A stretch of DNA of 64,000 nt from [Chlorobium] sp. 445 (GCA_002763895.1 NSLH01000010.1:29489-93488), one strand, 5' to 3'; positions 1 to 10,085 are shown, numbered from the stretch's first letter. Program-made: numbers and translations. The notes: generated from the letters alone by a model not told the origin.

Positions 1-276
1 GAGTTCATTGCGCAACGCCTTAAACATCGGATGATAGTTCTCAAACTGACTATCCTCCGCTTTGCGCTCATTGATACCATCGTAATGCGTCTTCATGGCT
101 TCCAACTTCGGGAAGTTTTCGTAGAGCGTGTCAGCAACTTTTTCATCAAGAAAGCCATCAATGACTACATGTGGATAGGGTTTGCCCGAGCAATAGCGCT
201 GCTGTAACTCGCTTACCATGTTTGGCTCAAACCATTTCGGCTGAATAAGATGCGTTACTTCTGCCAGAGTCGACAT
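1..276 (-). CDS. 2OG-Fe(II) oxygenase-like protein, N-terminal part only
   Basis: Open frame of 92 codons running off the left edge of the window; it starts at an ATG at 276 and has no stop. The visible N-terminus contains the stretch YPHVVIDGFLDEKVADTLYE, which resembles the opening strand-helix of 2-oxoglutarate/Fe(II) oxygenases of the prolyl-hydroxylase type (family knowledge). The iron-binding HxD...H residues would lie beyond the window edge, so the assignment rests on this one region only. It lies 25 bases downstream of the DUF2723 gene on the same strand and may be co-transcribed with it. Confidence 0.5.
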   Translation of the reverse strand, partial: MSTLAEVTHLIQPKWFEPNMVSELQQRYCSGKPYPHVVIDGFLDEKVADTLYENFPKLEAMKTHYDGINERKAEDSQFENYHPMFKALRNEL

Positions 277-301
277 AACCGTCAAAAGATAGATTTCGTC
301 G

Positions 302-3049
302 TCAATTTAATTTTTCTTTTGGCAAAATCGAACTGTCCTGCGGTTGTGCTGTGCTTGTCAATCGCTTCAATTCTTCCACTTCTTGCTTGAGTTGTGGGTC
401 GTTCGGATAGAGGCTTGCCAGTTGCTGGAAAATTGGCAAGGCTTTTTGGTATTCACCCAGCGAGCGATAGGCTTGCGCTAAGTAGAAATTCGGCAGCGGG
501 TCTTGCGGATTCTTCACCATTAAGCTTTGTGCCTCTTTTTCCATCTGGGGCAACAGCTCAAGTGCTTTCTCTTTTGCACCCACCGTTGCATACATACGCA
601 GCGCGGCTTGCGTGAGACGAAAATCCGATTCTTTTTGAGGATCTAGCAAATCTGACTGGGATTTATCTAAGACTGCAATCGCTAAGTCTCTATTTGAGAC
701 TTCTCTTATAGTTCCATCTTTTTCGCGCACACGGCTTGTGCCATTCGGATCGCTAGCAAATTCTGATGCCAGACGCAAAAAGACATTCCTGTAATTGCTC
801 ACTAGGCGACGCGTGTTCTCGTCAAAGTACACGCTGGGATTATTAAGGTTCGTGTAGCGAAAGACATTCATGAGTTTATCGTACATGATTTCTTTATCGA
901 CCACACCATAGCCATCAGATTTAATTGGCACGACCCGATACGCAAAGCCATCCATGCGCAGGTATTCATCAATACCGATGCGGTTCGATTCACTGACGGT
1001 CATCGCAAAGTAAATCGGTCTTTCCCAAAGGTTGTTGGTAATGACTTCATACACCACGCGGTCTTGTGCTCGAATGTAGCCCTGATTGTTCGGTCCTTGC
1101 AACACCGGCTGCATCGTCCAGCGGATGGTATCGACCAGCGTGTAATTACCACTTAGGCTTGAGAGCTTGCGCGCGCTTGCACGTTCCTCGTAGTATGCCT
1201 TATACTCACCTTGCTTTACTGATTCGGGCACAGGCAAGATGACTTCTTTTGCTCGCCAAGGTTCATAGCCAAACTCCTTTGAGTTCAGCTCACGGTCGGA
1301 GATGTTCATTTTGACTTTCTTTGCACCTCGCGGTTCTTCATTTTTGAGTTGCCACACATGCCAATCGGTGTTTGCCAGACTCAGATTGCAGACGCGCACA
1401 TCTTGGCGAATACCATAGGCTTCCTGCAAGCACCAGAGCGGAAAGGTATCGTTATCGCCATTCGTAAACAGCACAGCATCTTTTTCGCAACTCATCAGCA
1501 GGTTGTAGGCATAGTCGTACGGCACATAGTTGCCAGAGCGGTCGTGCGAATGATAATTGACACGCAGCATATTGGCATTGATGAAAATCAAGCCGAAGGC
1601 ACATGCTGCAATAGCCCCTACTGTCAGTTTTGATTCTTCCTTGACACTCTCGCGAATGGTCTCAAAGAGGGCTTCAATACCAATGCCTACCCAAATTGCA
1701 AAGGCAAAAAAACTGCCGACATAGACATAATCGCGCTCGCGTGGTTGAGGTTCAGGTGGGTTGGTGTAGATGTTGATGAAGACCCCAGTCAGAAGGAGCA
1801 GTGCTGTAACCATCAGCGCCATCTGCCAATTTCGCCGGAAGTGATAGATTGCCCCGAAAATACCGACAGCAAATGGTATGCCCCAGAGTTTTGACCAATC
1901 CACACCATCGTCTTGTTCATCGCCTGCGCGACCAATAAACTGCCAGCCAAAATAGCGCAGATACAGGTGCGCCACTTGATACTTGATAAAGAAATCAAAA
2001 TCGCTGCTGTACTTCTGATAATTGCGCTGATGGTCGGGGTCATTTGACCAACGACGTTTGAAGAGCGGATAATCACCGTATTGCTCACGGTTGAGATACG
2101 AAAAGAGTTTTTCAAATGTAGCGGGTGCATTTTCATTAATCGGGGGTTTGGCTTGTGAGCGCAGCATGACCATGGTCATGGAACTGTATCCGACGATAAT
2201 TAACAGCAATGCCGTCGAGACCAGATTTGCCAAGCGCATCTTATTTTGATGGGTATAATAAACCGCATAAATCAGTGCTGCCACAATCAGCACGCCAATC
2301 ATCGGCGATGTATCGCGCATCAATTGCGGCAGTTTTTGCACTATGCCTGGATAAATGACAAGGAACATGAGCGATGAGACCACGACCAGAATTGCAAAGC
2401 CGCGCACAGAAAATTCGTAACGGCGGAAGTAGTAAATCAGCGCGAGTGCAAAGAATGCTAAGAGCGCTTGCAGGTGCACGCCCAAAGTTACGCCGAAAGC
2501 ATAAGCGATGAGCAAAAGCCACTTGTCGCCCGTTTCTGTGTCTGCATACTCATACCAGCGCAGCATCAGCCAGACGACCACCGTGTTGAAGAACATTGAT
2601 GAGGCATAGACTTCTGCTTCGACCGCATTGAACCAGAAGCTATCGGAAAATGCCAGCGTCAAGCCTGCTACAACACCTGCGCCGTAAGCCGAGATCTTTT
2701 CAGACAGGGTCCAACTGTCCGGATCGGTACCACGATAGAGGCGAATCAGGCGAATGGTAATCAGGTAGGTTAGCATCACAGCAAGTGATGCAGTAATTGT
2801 GCTGATGAGATTGACTCGCAGTCCGACATCTTCAATGAATGGGGCGAAGAGAATGATGAACACTCTGCCCATCATCGTGAAAATTGGTGTGCCCGGTGGG
2901 TGCGGTACGCCCAGCGTATTGGCAACGGCAATGAACTCGCCGCAGTCCCAAAACGAAAACGTAGGCGCTACCGTCAGCAGATAGACCACTTGGGCAATTG
3001 CATAGACCCCAAGGGCAATGTAGGCATTGAGTTTCTTATGCGTGAGCAT
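302..3049 (-). CDS. DUF2723 / GT117 family membrane glycosyltransferase with C-terminal TPR repeats
   Basis: A protein of about 915 residues. The N-terminus carries SFWDCGEFIA followed by GVPHPPGTPIF, the hallmark of the DUF2723 family, whose human member TMEM260 is a protein O-mannosyltransferase. Roughly ten hydrophobic segments occupy residues 10-500, then a long soluble part, and the last 80 residues look like TPR repeats (LPNFYLAQAYRSLGEYQKAL). By family it should sit in the inner membrane and move a sugar from a lipid-phosphate donor onto exported protein; the acceptor is unknown. I chose the ATG at 3049 rather than 3103 because it begins right before the first membrane helix and avoids a 35-base overlap with hemW. 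A Dpm1-like donor synthase is encoded at 11412. Confidence 0.82.
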   Translation of the reverse strand: MLTHKKLNAYIALGVYAIAQVVYLLTVAPTFSFWDCGEFIAVANTLGVPHPPGTPIFTMMGRVFIILFAPFIEDVGLRVNLISTITASLAVMLTYLITIRLIRLYRGTDPDSWTLSEKISAYGAGVVAGLTLAFSDSFWFNAVEAEVYASSMFFNTVVVWLMLRWYEYADTETGDKWLLLIAYAFGVTLGVHLQALLAFFALALIYYFRRYEFSVRGFAILVVVSSLMFLVIYPGIVQKLPQLMRDTSPMIGVLIVAALIYAVYYTHQNKMRLANLVSTALLLIIVGYSSMTMVMLRSQAKPPINENAPATFEKLFSYLNREQYGDYPLFKRRWSNDPDHQRNYQKYSSDFDFFIKYQVAHLYLRYFGWQFIGRAGDEQDDGVDWSKLWGIPFAVGIFGAIYHFRRNWQMALMVTALLLLTGVFINIYTNPPEPQPRERDYVYVGSFFAFAIWVGIGIEALFETIRESVKEESKLTVGAIAACAFGLIFINANMLRVNYHSHDRSGNYVPYDYAYNLLMSCEKDAVLFTNGDNDTFPLWCLQEAYGIRQDVRVCNLSLANTDWHVWQLKNEEPRGAKKVKMNISDRELNSKEFGYEPWRAKEVILPVPESVKQGEYKAYYEERASARKLSSLSGNYTLVDTIRWTMQPVLQGPNNQGYIRAQDRVVYEVITNNLWERPIYFAMTVSESNRIGIDEYLRMDGFAYRVVPIKSDGYGVVDKEIMYDKLMNVFRYTNLNNPSVYFDENTRRLVSNYRNVFLRLASEFASDPNGTSRVREKDGTIREVSNRDLAIAVLDKSQSDLLDPQKESDFRLTQAALRMYATVGAKEKALELLPQMEKEAQSLMVKNPQDPLPNFYLAQAYRSLGEYQKALPIFQQLASLYPNDPQLKQEVEELKRLTSTAQPQDSSILPKEKLN

Positions 3050-3068
3050 CAACTGAGTTTGAATAGTT

Positions 3069-4226
3069 TCAGACGAAGAGTGATTCGGCAATGGCATCGG
3101 CAAGTGTAAATCCTTTATCGGTTAGTTTAATGATTTGGTGTGCATCTTGTGTTTCAATCGTAATCAAACCTTCTGTTTTAAGCGACTCTAACTTTGTCGT
3201 GCGCTGTTTTAAGTGCGTCAAAAAATAAGTGCCGAAGTTACAAAACTTTTCCTCTAATTCCGATAGATCAATCCCGCCTCCTTGTCGCAACCCCAAGAGC
3301 ACCATTTCGTTAAAGATGTCTTTTGGCGAAAGTATCTCGCGAAACGACAAAGCATACTCTGGCGCTTCCAAATACGTCTTTAGGCTCGGCTGATTGGCAA
3401 AGCGTTCTTCGCTGTGTGGTGTGATGACAAATGAATGTGCAGACGGTCCAAACCCCAAGTACGGCACACGATTCCAATACGCACGATTATGGCGCGAATG
3501 AAATCCGGGTTTGGCAAAATTCGAAACCTCGTAGTGTTCGTAGCCATGCTCGCGTAGCCTCTGCATGGTAAGCAGAAACATCTGAACTTGCACGGCATCG
3601 AGCGGCGGCTGACGCAAGCCTCGCTTGATGAGCTTTTCGAGCAATGTTCTCGGCTCCACCGTGAGCGAATAAGTTGAGAGGTGCTTTGGCTGCAGCGAGA
3701 TGGCCATCTCCAACTCTTCTTCCCACTCTGTAAGCGATTCATGCTCAATGCCAAACATCAAGTCTATACTGACATTCTCAACATGTGCCTGTGCCAGCTC
3801 GAGGGCATGGCAACTTTGCGCCGCCGTATGCTCTCGTGAGAGCCAGCGCAATTTTGAATCACGAAACGACTGCACACCAAGACTGAGACGATTAAAACCC
3901 AGACGCACAAGGTCGTGCAGATACGCTTCTGTTACATCTTCAGGATTGACTTCCAGCGTCAGCTCGACAGTTGAGACGACAGCATAGGTTTTCGCTATCA
4001 GGTTCAGTATCGTGTCAATCTGTGTTGGCGCCAGCAGTGATGGGGTGCCGCCACCAAAATAAATGGTTTCGATTTGCTCGCCGCTGAGCAGATTGGCACG
4101 CACTACCAATTCTTTTGAGAGTGCCGCCAGAAAATTGTCTATTAGCGCCGTATTGGTGATGAAATAAAAATCGCAGTAATTGCACCTGCGGCGACAGAAC
4201 GGAATGTGGATGTAAAGTCCTGCCAT
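3069..4226 (-). CDS. hemW: Radical SAM family heme chaperone HemW
   Basis: About 385 residues. The N-terminus reads MAGLYIHIPFCRRRCNYCDF, giving the radical-SAM cluster ligands C11, C15 and C18 with the CxxxCxxC spacing plus the following aromatic residue typical of HemN/HemW. YFGGGTPS and LGFGPSAHSF are further family motifs. HemW lacks the N-terminal extension of true coproporphyrinogen dehydrogenase HemN and is thought to deliver heme. An upstream in-frame start at 4286 would add 20 residues of non-family sequence, so the ATG at 4226 is preferred. It lies 19 bases ahead of the DUF2723 gene, so the two probably share a transcript. Confidence 0.92.
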   Translation of the reverse strand: MAGLYIHIPFCRRRCNYCDFYFITNTALIDNFLAALSKELVVRANLLSGEQIETIYFGGGTPSLLAPTQIDTILNLIAKTYAVVSTVELTLEVNPEDVTEAYLHDLVRLGFNRLSLGVQSFRDSKLRWLSREHTAAQSCHALELAQAHVENVSIDLMFGIEHESLTEWEEELEMAISLQPKHLSTYSLTVEPRTLLEKLIKRGLRQPPLDAVQVQMFLLTMQRLREHGYEHYEVSNFAKPGFHSRHNRAYWNRVPYLGFGPSAHSFVITPHSEERFANQPSLKTYLEAPEYALSFREILSPKDIFNEMVLLGLRQGGGIDLSELEEKFCNFGTYFLTHLKQRTTKLESLKTEGLITIETQDAHQIIKLTDKGFTLADAIAESLFV

Positions 4227-4301
4227 TTCAAGCGATACTGACGCGCCTTTCTGTGTGCATTTCTGTGCTAACCACGCATTGCTCAATACAGTGGTCTCTT
4301 C

Positions 4302-4868
4302 TCAAGATACAAGCATTGCCGAGGTTGTGCGCTGCACGGTTGCAAGTTGCGCTGGCAGGTGCTCAAAGTCAGGATGGTCGCCAGCGTGTTTGAAATCATG
4401 CTGCCAAAGAATTTGGTTTGCTTGCACATAGAAAAGTCCAGGCATGGTCCAAGGATCGCCTACGGGCAATCCAATGAAGTGTCCTTTTGCTGCTGCGCGC
4501 ACGCCACATGCCCACACTTCTGGACCAAACATCTGCAAGAGTGATCCGCGCTCTAAGCCAAAGGCGTTATAGAAGGTTTTCGGCAAATCTGCAATTGCGC
4601 GTGCCTTACGCCACAAGCGCGGGAAAAATTCATGTCCATCTTCCAGCGTTCCTTGATAGAAAAAGAGCGTACTGGGATAATTTGGCACTGTCTCTGCAGC
4701 GTGAGCAATATCGGCAATCATTTCACGGCAAAAAATGCAACCGAAATGGCGCACAAATACCAGCAGCGTTGGATCGTTACCCAGTTCCTCGCGCAAGGTA
4801 TTTGCTCTGAGATTTATGCCGCTAATAGGCAAGTCAAGAATATGGTCAGGAATGGTACTTACTTTCAT
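4302..4868 (-). CDS. Peroxiredoxin-like (PRXL2 / AhpC-TSA family) protein
   Basis: 188 residues with a thioredoxin-like fold. The redox motif is in VRHFGCIFCREM, with C44 and C47 forming a CxxC pair at the end of the first strand, as in the AhpC/TSA family related to human PRXL2/FAM213. The C-terminal LPVGDPWTMPGLFYV is the cis-proline region of this family. No signal peptide is visible, so it should act in the cytoplasm as a thiol reductase or peroxidase; the substrate cannot be told. It lies between mrdA and hemW on the same strand with gaps of about 90 and 75 bases. Confidence 0.8.
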   Translation of the reverse strand: MKVSTIPDHILDLPISGINLRANTLREELGNDPTLLVFVRHFGCIFCREMIADIAHAAETVPNYPSTLFFYQGTLEDGHEFFPRLWRKARAIADLPKTFYNAFGLERGSLLQMFGPEVWACGVRAAAKGHFIGLPVGDPWTMPGLFYVQANQILWQHDFKHAGDHPDFEHLPAQLATVQRTTSAMLVS

Positions 4869-4957
4869 CTTAGAATCTTGGTCATGGTTACACGGTGCTT
4901 TTGTATGAACACCACAGCAAGTGGGAAAGTTCTTAACAGCTAGGGCAACACACGCCT

Positions 4958-6754
4958 TTAGTGCGCCACCTCAGCTATATGGTTTGACGGGGCTTGACAA
5001 TGTTTGAGGTAATGCGCCATCACTTTGCCTGCAATTGGTGCAGCAACTTGTCCGCCAAAGCCAGCATTTTCAACCAGCACGCATACTGCAATTGTTGGAT
5101 TTTGATAGGGTGCAAAACCAATGAACCATGCATGATCATCACCGTGTGGATTTTGCGCAGTACCAGTTTTGCCAGCCACTTCAATGCCGTCAATTTGTGC
5201 AGCTTTGCCAGTACCATTGGCGACGCACAGACGCATGCCATTGCGCACAATCTCGAATGTCGAGGCTGAAATGGGCAGTGATTTCTTTTCAAACTCAAGC
5301 GTTTTCATCTCACCAGTTTGTTTGTCGCGGTAGGCTTTGAGCAGGTGCGGTTGAACAAGCGTGCCTGCGTTTGCAAGGGCTGCAACATAGCGCGCCATCT
5401 GAATTGGTGTGGCACCAATATCGCCTTGACCGATGCCCAAATTTACAAGAAAGCCATCGTGCCAGCCGACTTTGTAGGGACCGTAGCGTTTGTTGAAATA
5501 CTCGCGTGTCGGCAAGGGCGGCGAGAGTTCATCAGCAATGTCCAGACCTGTCTTTTCACCAAAGCCAAACATTGCACTGTATTTTGCCCAGCGGTCCAGA
5601 CCGATGCGCAGCACCAGTTGATAGAAGAAACTGTTGCATGAGTATTGAATGGCGCGTGTTACATCCAATGCGCCGTGTCCTTTGCCGCCATGACAGAGAA
5701 AATCCTTATTGCCGAACTTGAAATGTCCAGAGCACCCAAATACGGTCGATGGCGTAATAATTTTTTCTTCTAGCGCAGCAATTGCTGAAATCATTTTATA
5801 GGTAGAGCCTGGCGGATAGCGCGTTTGTGTTACTCGGTTGAAGAGCGGATTCTTTGGATCTTTGACGAGTGCATTCCATGTCGATGCGTCAGTTGAGCCT
5901 TCAAGCAAAGCAGGGTTATAGTCAGGCTTGCTGGCAATTGCCAAGACCTCACCATTTTGGGGATTAAGCGCCACGATAGCGCCCGATTTGCCTAAGGCAG
6001 TGAGCAAACTTTCAGCTACAGCTTGAAGTGAAGCATCCAGTGTGAGCCATAAATCACTGCCACGTTGTGCAGGAATATGCCGAGCACCGCCTTCATACTC
6101 TGCCACTTGCTTGCCCAGCGAGTTGACAATCATCAGCTTGTAGCCGCGCTGACCGCGCAACAGCTCTTCATAAGTTTTCTCTAATCCTGCGTAGCCGATA
6201 ATGTCGTCCCTGGCATAAACATCTTTTGGCAATTTTTCCAGCATCTGCTTCGAGATAAATTTGGTATAGCCCAAGACATGCGGCGCATTGAAGTCTTTGC
6301 GTGGATACCTGCGTTTGTTTTCAATGACAACATCAATACCCGGCAGGCGCCAAAGATGCTCCTGAAGACGTAAGAAGGCTTCAAATCCAATATCGCGTAA
6401 AATGCGTGTTGGAGCATGGCGGCTGTAGTTTTCAGCTTCTTTGAGCTTATCGCGTAAAAGTTGCTGGCTTACGCCCAAAAGCGCTGCAATCTCTGGAATC
6501 TTGGACTTATCAAATTCTGAAGGAATAACTTGCACAGAGTATTGTGGCTGGTTTTCCACAATCGGCATGCCATTGCGGTCATAAATTGTACCACGCGATG
6601 CATCTACAGGAATTTTGCGTACGCTATTTTGCGATGAGATTTGCCCAAATTCCTGCGCGGAGATAACTTGCAGATAAAATAGCCGTGCTAACAAGGCACC
6701 GAAAAGCAGTGCCAGTGCACCATAGACCAGCGGTGAGATCGGCTTTTCTCTCAT
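4958..6754 (-). CDS. mrdA: Penicillin-binding protein 2, elongation transpeptidase
   Basis: 598 residues. One N-terminal membrane helix (residues 8-30) is followed by the PBP dimerisation domain (RGTIYDRNG at about 54) and the transpeptidase domain. All three penicillin-binding motifs are present: S317-T-Y-K320, SCN at 372-374 and K529-T-G531. It cross-links peptidoglycan during side-wall growth with the MreC/MreD/RodA elongasome. It is the third gene of mreC-mreD-mrdA; the rodA gene that often follows is not here. The gap to mreD is 122 bases. Confidence 0.95.
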   Translation of the reverse strand: MREKPISPLVYGALALLFGALLARLFYLQVISAQEFGQISSQNSVRKIPVDASRGTIYDRNGMPIVENQPQYSVQVIPSEFDKSKIPEIAALLGVSQQLLRDKLKEAENYSRHAPTRILRDIGFEAFLRLQEHLWRLPGIDVVIENKRRYPRKDFNAPHVLGYTKFISKQMLEKLPKDVYARDDIIGYAGLEKTYEELLRGQRGYKLMIVNSLGKQVAEYEGGARHIPAQRGSDLWLTLDASLQAVAESLLTALGKSGAIVALNPQNGEVLAIASKPDYNPALLEGSTDASTWNALVKDPKNPLFNRVTQTRYPPGSTYKMISAIAALEEKIITPSTVFGCSGHFKFGNKDFLCHGGKGHGALDVTRAIQYSCNSFFYQLVLRIGLDRWAKYSAMFGFGEKTGLDIADELSPPLPTREYFNKRYGPYKVGWHDGFLVNLGIGQGDIGATPIQMARYVAALANAGTLVQPHLLKAYRDKQTGEMKTLEFEKKSLPISASTFEIVRNGMRLCVANGTGKAAQIDGIEVAGKTGTAQNPHGDDHAWFIGFAPYQNPTIAVCVLVENAGFGGQVAAPIAGKVMAHYLKHCQAPSNHIAEVAH

Positions 6755-6876
6755 CTCTCAATTGCAATTGCGGATTTTCACTTGCACATTAACTTCATGA
6801 ACATCTCATGAGCCTGTTTGTGTTGAAACGGAATCGATGCAACACATTAGGATTTGTCATCTATGCACAAGGCGGC

Positions 6877-7356
6877 TCAGTCTCTGTCCTGCTCGAACTT
6901 TCTCAGTACCAGTGTATAAGCCATATAGCCCAGCACTAAGTTAAAGCCTATACTACTTGCCACAGCGAGCGCATATTGCCACCACACCAGTGTCAGGCCA
7001 TAGCTTACCAAGTTAAACGCTACGCTGCCTGAGAGACTTGCAATTGCAGTTGCAAAAAGAAATTCGCTTTGTGCACTTGGCTTATCGCTCTCACGAAAGA
7101 AGCCGGCACTGAAGCCTGAAACCGTCTTGGAGAGTGCATTGCTGCCCAGTGTGCCGTGTAACAAATCCATCATCAAGCCAATTAAGAAACCTGCTGTTGT
7201 TCCAACGCTCTGTCCTTCTCGGCGCGCAATGAAGACGGCCCAAATGAGCAGCGCATCTGGTGCAGCTCCATAAAGCAAGAGCCGATCTAAAAAAAACTTT
7301 TGCGCAAGTCCCAAAAGGAACGCCACACCGACATAGAGAAAGACGCGCTGCAACAA
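6877..7356 (-). CDS. mreD: Rod shape-determining protein MreD
   Basis: 159 residues with about five membrane helices and no long soluble part, as usual for MreD. It contains GLMMDLLHGTLGSNALSKTVSGF, which I read as the family signature region around the conserved D-x-x-x-G-x-x-G-x-x-(A/S). The frame is closed upstream by a stop just before two consecutive TTG codons, so translation must begin at TTG (7356 or 7353) unless a base is missing here. It begins 18 bases after mreC. Assignment rests on topology, size and position between mreC and mrdA. Confidence 0.85.
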   Translation of the reverse strand: MLQRVFLYVGVAFLLGLAQKFFLDRLLLYGAAPDALLIWAVFIARREGQSVGTTAGFLIGLMMDLLHGTLGSNALSKTVSGFSAGFFRESDKPSAQSEFLFATAIASLSGSVAFNLVSYGLTLVWWQYALAVASSIGFNLVLGYMAYTLVLRKFEQDRD

Positions 7357-7374
7357 ATGATAGCTTCAAAAGCG

Positions 7375-8214
7375 TTACTGCAATTCTTTATACCGCCGCT
7401 GCACCGCCTCAAACTCTTTGTCATTTGGACGCATCATCACAAATACCTGCTCTAACTTGCCAAAATCAACCGAGGGCTGAACGCGAATTTTGTAAAACAG
7501 TTGAGCTTCGGTCTTATCGACGGAGACCACTTTACCGACTTGGATATTTGGCGCCGCAAAGGAACTAAACTGTGCTGTTAGAACGCGCTCGCCGACTTCA
7601 ATCGAATTGCTGAGCAAGACATGTTCCATAGAAGCTAAGTGCTCTTGCGGCAGCCAGGTTAAAAGCCCCACACTGCGTGTCTTTTCTGAGACCACCCCTA
7701 CTTTGAAATCGCGGTTGATGATTGGTTGCACAATCGCATAGTTTGCTGAAACCAGCACCACTCTTCCGACCAAGCCATCATCGGTCATCACTGGCATGTT
7801 GACCTCGACGCTATCATTAGAGCCCAAGTTAATCGTGAAAAGATTTCGTTCAGAGGAGAACGTGCGGTCGACAATTTGTGCAAGTTTCAAGGGGTATGGC
7901 GCATGCTGCTTATAGCCTAAGAGCGCTTTCAACTCTTGGTTTTCCGCCTGTGCAGTTCTTAGCAGCGAAAGTTCAGCCAGCAATTCCGTATTGCGCCGAT
8001 GCAATTCATCATTTTCACTTGCTAGACCAAAGTAGCGCGTGACAAGTCCAATGCCGCGCTCAATTGTTGCAAAGAATTCAAGTCCTGATGCACGCATCAT
8101 GCGCAGCGTTGATGCGTCTTGATTGACAAACAATGCCAGCGAGATTAAGCAAAAGAAGACCAAGAGTAAATACTCTCGGAAATCGAGCAGTAGCGCCTCT
8201 ATGAGTTTTTTCAT
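7375..8214 (-). CDS. mreC: Rod shape-determining protein MreC
   Basis: 279 residues: one N-terminal membrane helix (about 13-30), a coiled coil at about 65-105 rich in L/E (ENDELHRRNTELLAELSLL) and the periplasmic beta domain. GLVGRVVLVS and FKVGVVSEKTRSVGLL are typical MreC motifs. MreC is the periplasmic scaffold that activates PBP2 in lateral wall synthesis. It leads the mreC-mreD-mrdA run. mreB, which precedes mreC in most bacteria, is not found upstream; an ABC permease gene is. Confidence 0.93.
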   Translation of the reverse strand: MKKLIEALLLDFREYLLLVFFCLISLALFVNQDASTLRMMRASGLEFFATIERGIGLVTRYFGLASENDELHRRNTELLAELSLLRTAQAENQELKALLGYKQHAPYPLKLAQIVDRTFSSERNLFTINLGSNDSVEVNMPVMTDDGLVGRVVLVSANYAIVQPIINRDFKVGVVSEKTRSVGLLTWLPQEHLASMEHVLLSNSIEVGERVLTAQFSSFAAPNIQVGKVVSVDKTEAQLFYKIRVQPSVDFGKLEQVFVMMRPNDKEFEAVQRRYKELQ

Positions 8215-8265
8215 ACTTTTAATGTCGGCTTCAGTATCGCAAAGTCATGTTGCGCACACGATGGT

Positions 8266-9939
8266 TTAGAGCGGCGTTGGTGTCTCGTGAGCTCGCACTC
8301 GGAAAATCACCTCAGAGAGCCATGTTAGCGCAAACACCAGCACCATTAGCAAAACGCCTGCTGCCGCTGCACTACCGAAATTTCCCATTCGCAGTTGCGA
8401 AAAAATGTCGACAGCGACTGGCACATTGCTTGGTGTGTAGAGCAAAATCGAGCACGGAAATTCTCCCAGCGCACCAATAAAAGTAAACAAAAATCCTGAC
8501 GCAATCGAAGCCAAGATAAGCGGCAACATCACGCGCCCAATAATACGCAGCCACGATGCGCCAAGCGTCATAGCCGCCTCAACTAATTGGTAGTCAAAGG
8601 TCTCCAGCGCTGCAGAGACACTGCGTGCAATGTAGGGCAAATGCCGAATGAAATAAGCCACTGGAAGCAACGCTGGCGACCCCACCAATGCCTGCCCAAA
8701 TACAAAGATCGAGGGTTTGCTAAAAGCTGCAATCATGCTGATGCCCAGTGCAGTGCCGGGTACAGCAAGCGGCAAAAGCAAAAGCGGCATTGCAAAATTG
8801 CGCAACAGTAGGCGCTGCTGCGCTGCTAAAATTCCCACCGCTAACCCAAACAGAAGATTCGGCACACTCGCCAGCATCGCCATTGAGAAGCTATTGAGAA
8901 ATGGTTGATAGAACTGCGCATCGGTCAACAGACGTCGATAATGCACAAAGCTATAAGCATCGGGCAAAATACCGCGCATCGTTAGTGGATTGTCGGCAAA
9001 GGACATCAGCAGCAAGGCTGCAATTGGTAGAATGATAAAGAGCATCTGCACTATTAGCAAGAGCCTCCATGGTAGTGAAAGCTGCTCTGGCGGTACATCA
9101 CGTGGTGCACCGCGTCCTTTGAGATTCAAACGCATTTTGGATTGATAGGACTCGAACACAAACACCACTGCTGCCGAAACTGCCACTAGCCCTATTGTCA
9201 TCGCACTGGCAAGATTAAACTCGCCGGCAACTTTTTGATTAAAAATCTCGACAGTCAGAAAATTTGTGCGTCCACCAAACAGCAGTGGTGCAGTAAAAGA
9301 CGCCACGCTGAGCACAAACACAATTAAGCTTGCTGAAAATAGCGACGGTCGCAGCAAGGGCACTAACACTTTCCAGAATCGTGACCACACACTTGCTCCT
9401 AAGTTTTCTGCTGCTTCTAAGACCGCATAATCGACGCGTGTTAGTGCGGCTGAAGCAAACAAAAAAAACTGCACATAAAACGAATACACATGCACAAGCC
9501 ACACTGCCCACAATCCTTCAAACGCAAACGGTGGTGATTTGAGAGCCAACAGCGCTTGTAATGCGCGCGCCACTACGCCTGATTCATCATATAAAAATTG
9601 AAAGGAAAACACCCCCACCAGTGGCGGCAACCCTAGCGGCAACAGCGCCAGACGCGACAGCACGGGCTTTGCTGCAAAGTTAAATCGCCAGAAAATGTAT
9701 GCCAGTCCTACACCAAAAATGCCCGCACCGACCACCGTCAGCAGCGAGAGCAAGAGCGTGTTTGCAAACGCCTTGAGCTTGTCAGTACGCAAAAGTATGG
9801 TAGCGTAGTTAGCTAGAGTAAATTGTCGCTCGCCGTCAAGAAACCCGCTGTGCGCCGTCTCCAGCAGCGGATTAAGTACATAGCCGATGAGAATAAAAAA
9901 AATGATGAGATTAAGTAGCCAAAGCAGCAGACGCGACAT
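8266..9939 (-). CDS. Iron(III)/thiamine-type ABC transporter permease, two fused permease domains
   Basis: About 557 residues with roughly twelve membrane helices in two homologous halves. Each half has an EAA loop: EAAENLGASVWSRFWKVLVP in the first and EAAMTLGASWLRIIGRVMLP in the second. This duplicated layout is that of FbpB/SfuB/ThiP permeases for ferric iron or thiamine. The ATG at 9939 is chosen because it starts at the first helix (MSRLLLWLLN); an upstream in-frame start would add 25 polar residues. No ATPase or substrate-binding protein gene is adjacent, so the substrate is open. It is 51 bases ahead of mreC on the same strand. Confidence 0.85.
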   Translation of the reverse strand: MSRLLLWLLNLIIFFILIGYVLNPLLETAHSGFLDGERQFTLANYATILLRTDKLKAFANTLLLSLLTVVGAGIFGVGLAYIFWRFNFAAKPVLSRLALLPLGLPPLVGVFSFQFLYDESGVVARALQALLALKSPPFAFEGLWAVWLVHVYSFYVQFFLFASAALTRVDYAVLEAAENLGASVWSRFWKVLVPLLRPSLFSASLIVFVLSVASFTAPLLFGGRTNFLTVEIFNQKVAGEFNLASAMTIGLVAVSAAVVFVFESYQSKMRLNLKGRGAPRDVPPEQLSLPWRLLLIVQMLFIILPIAALLLMSFADNPLTMRGILPDAYSFVHYRRLLTDAQFYQPFLNSFSMAMLASVPNLLFGLAVGILAAQQRLLLRNFAMPLLLLPLAVPGTALGISMIAAFSKPSIFVFGQALVGSPALLPVAYFIRHLPYIARSVSAALETFDYQLVEAAMTLGASWLRIIGRVMLPLILASIASGFLFTFIGALGEFPCSILLYTPSNVPVAVDIFSQLRMGNFGSAAAAGVLLMVLVFALTWLSEVIFRVRAHETPTPL

Positions 9940-10085
9940 GTGAATCCGTAATTGTGACGGCGAATATACAACGCGCGCGGCAATGCACGAAGGTTTTTTA
10001 CTGCTAAAGAGCATTCTACACTAACGAAAAATCGTGCACAAGTTGTAATTTCACCCTGCAATTTTTCAACCTAGTTGATGTTGTT

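Noticed and set aside
7091..7369. Alternative frame over mreD beginning MKLSFVAA
   Set aside because: Composition is arginine/cysteine rich and the other frame has clear MreD topology. I considered a frameshift joining the two but a TTG start explains mreD without it.
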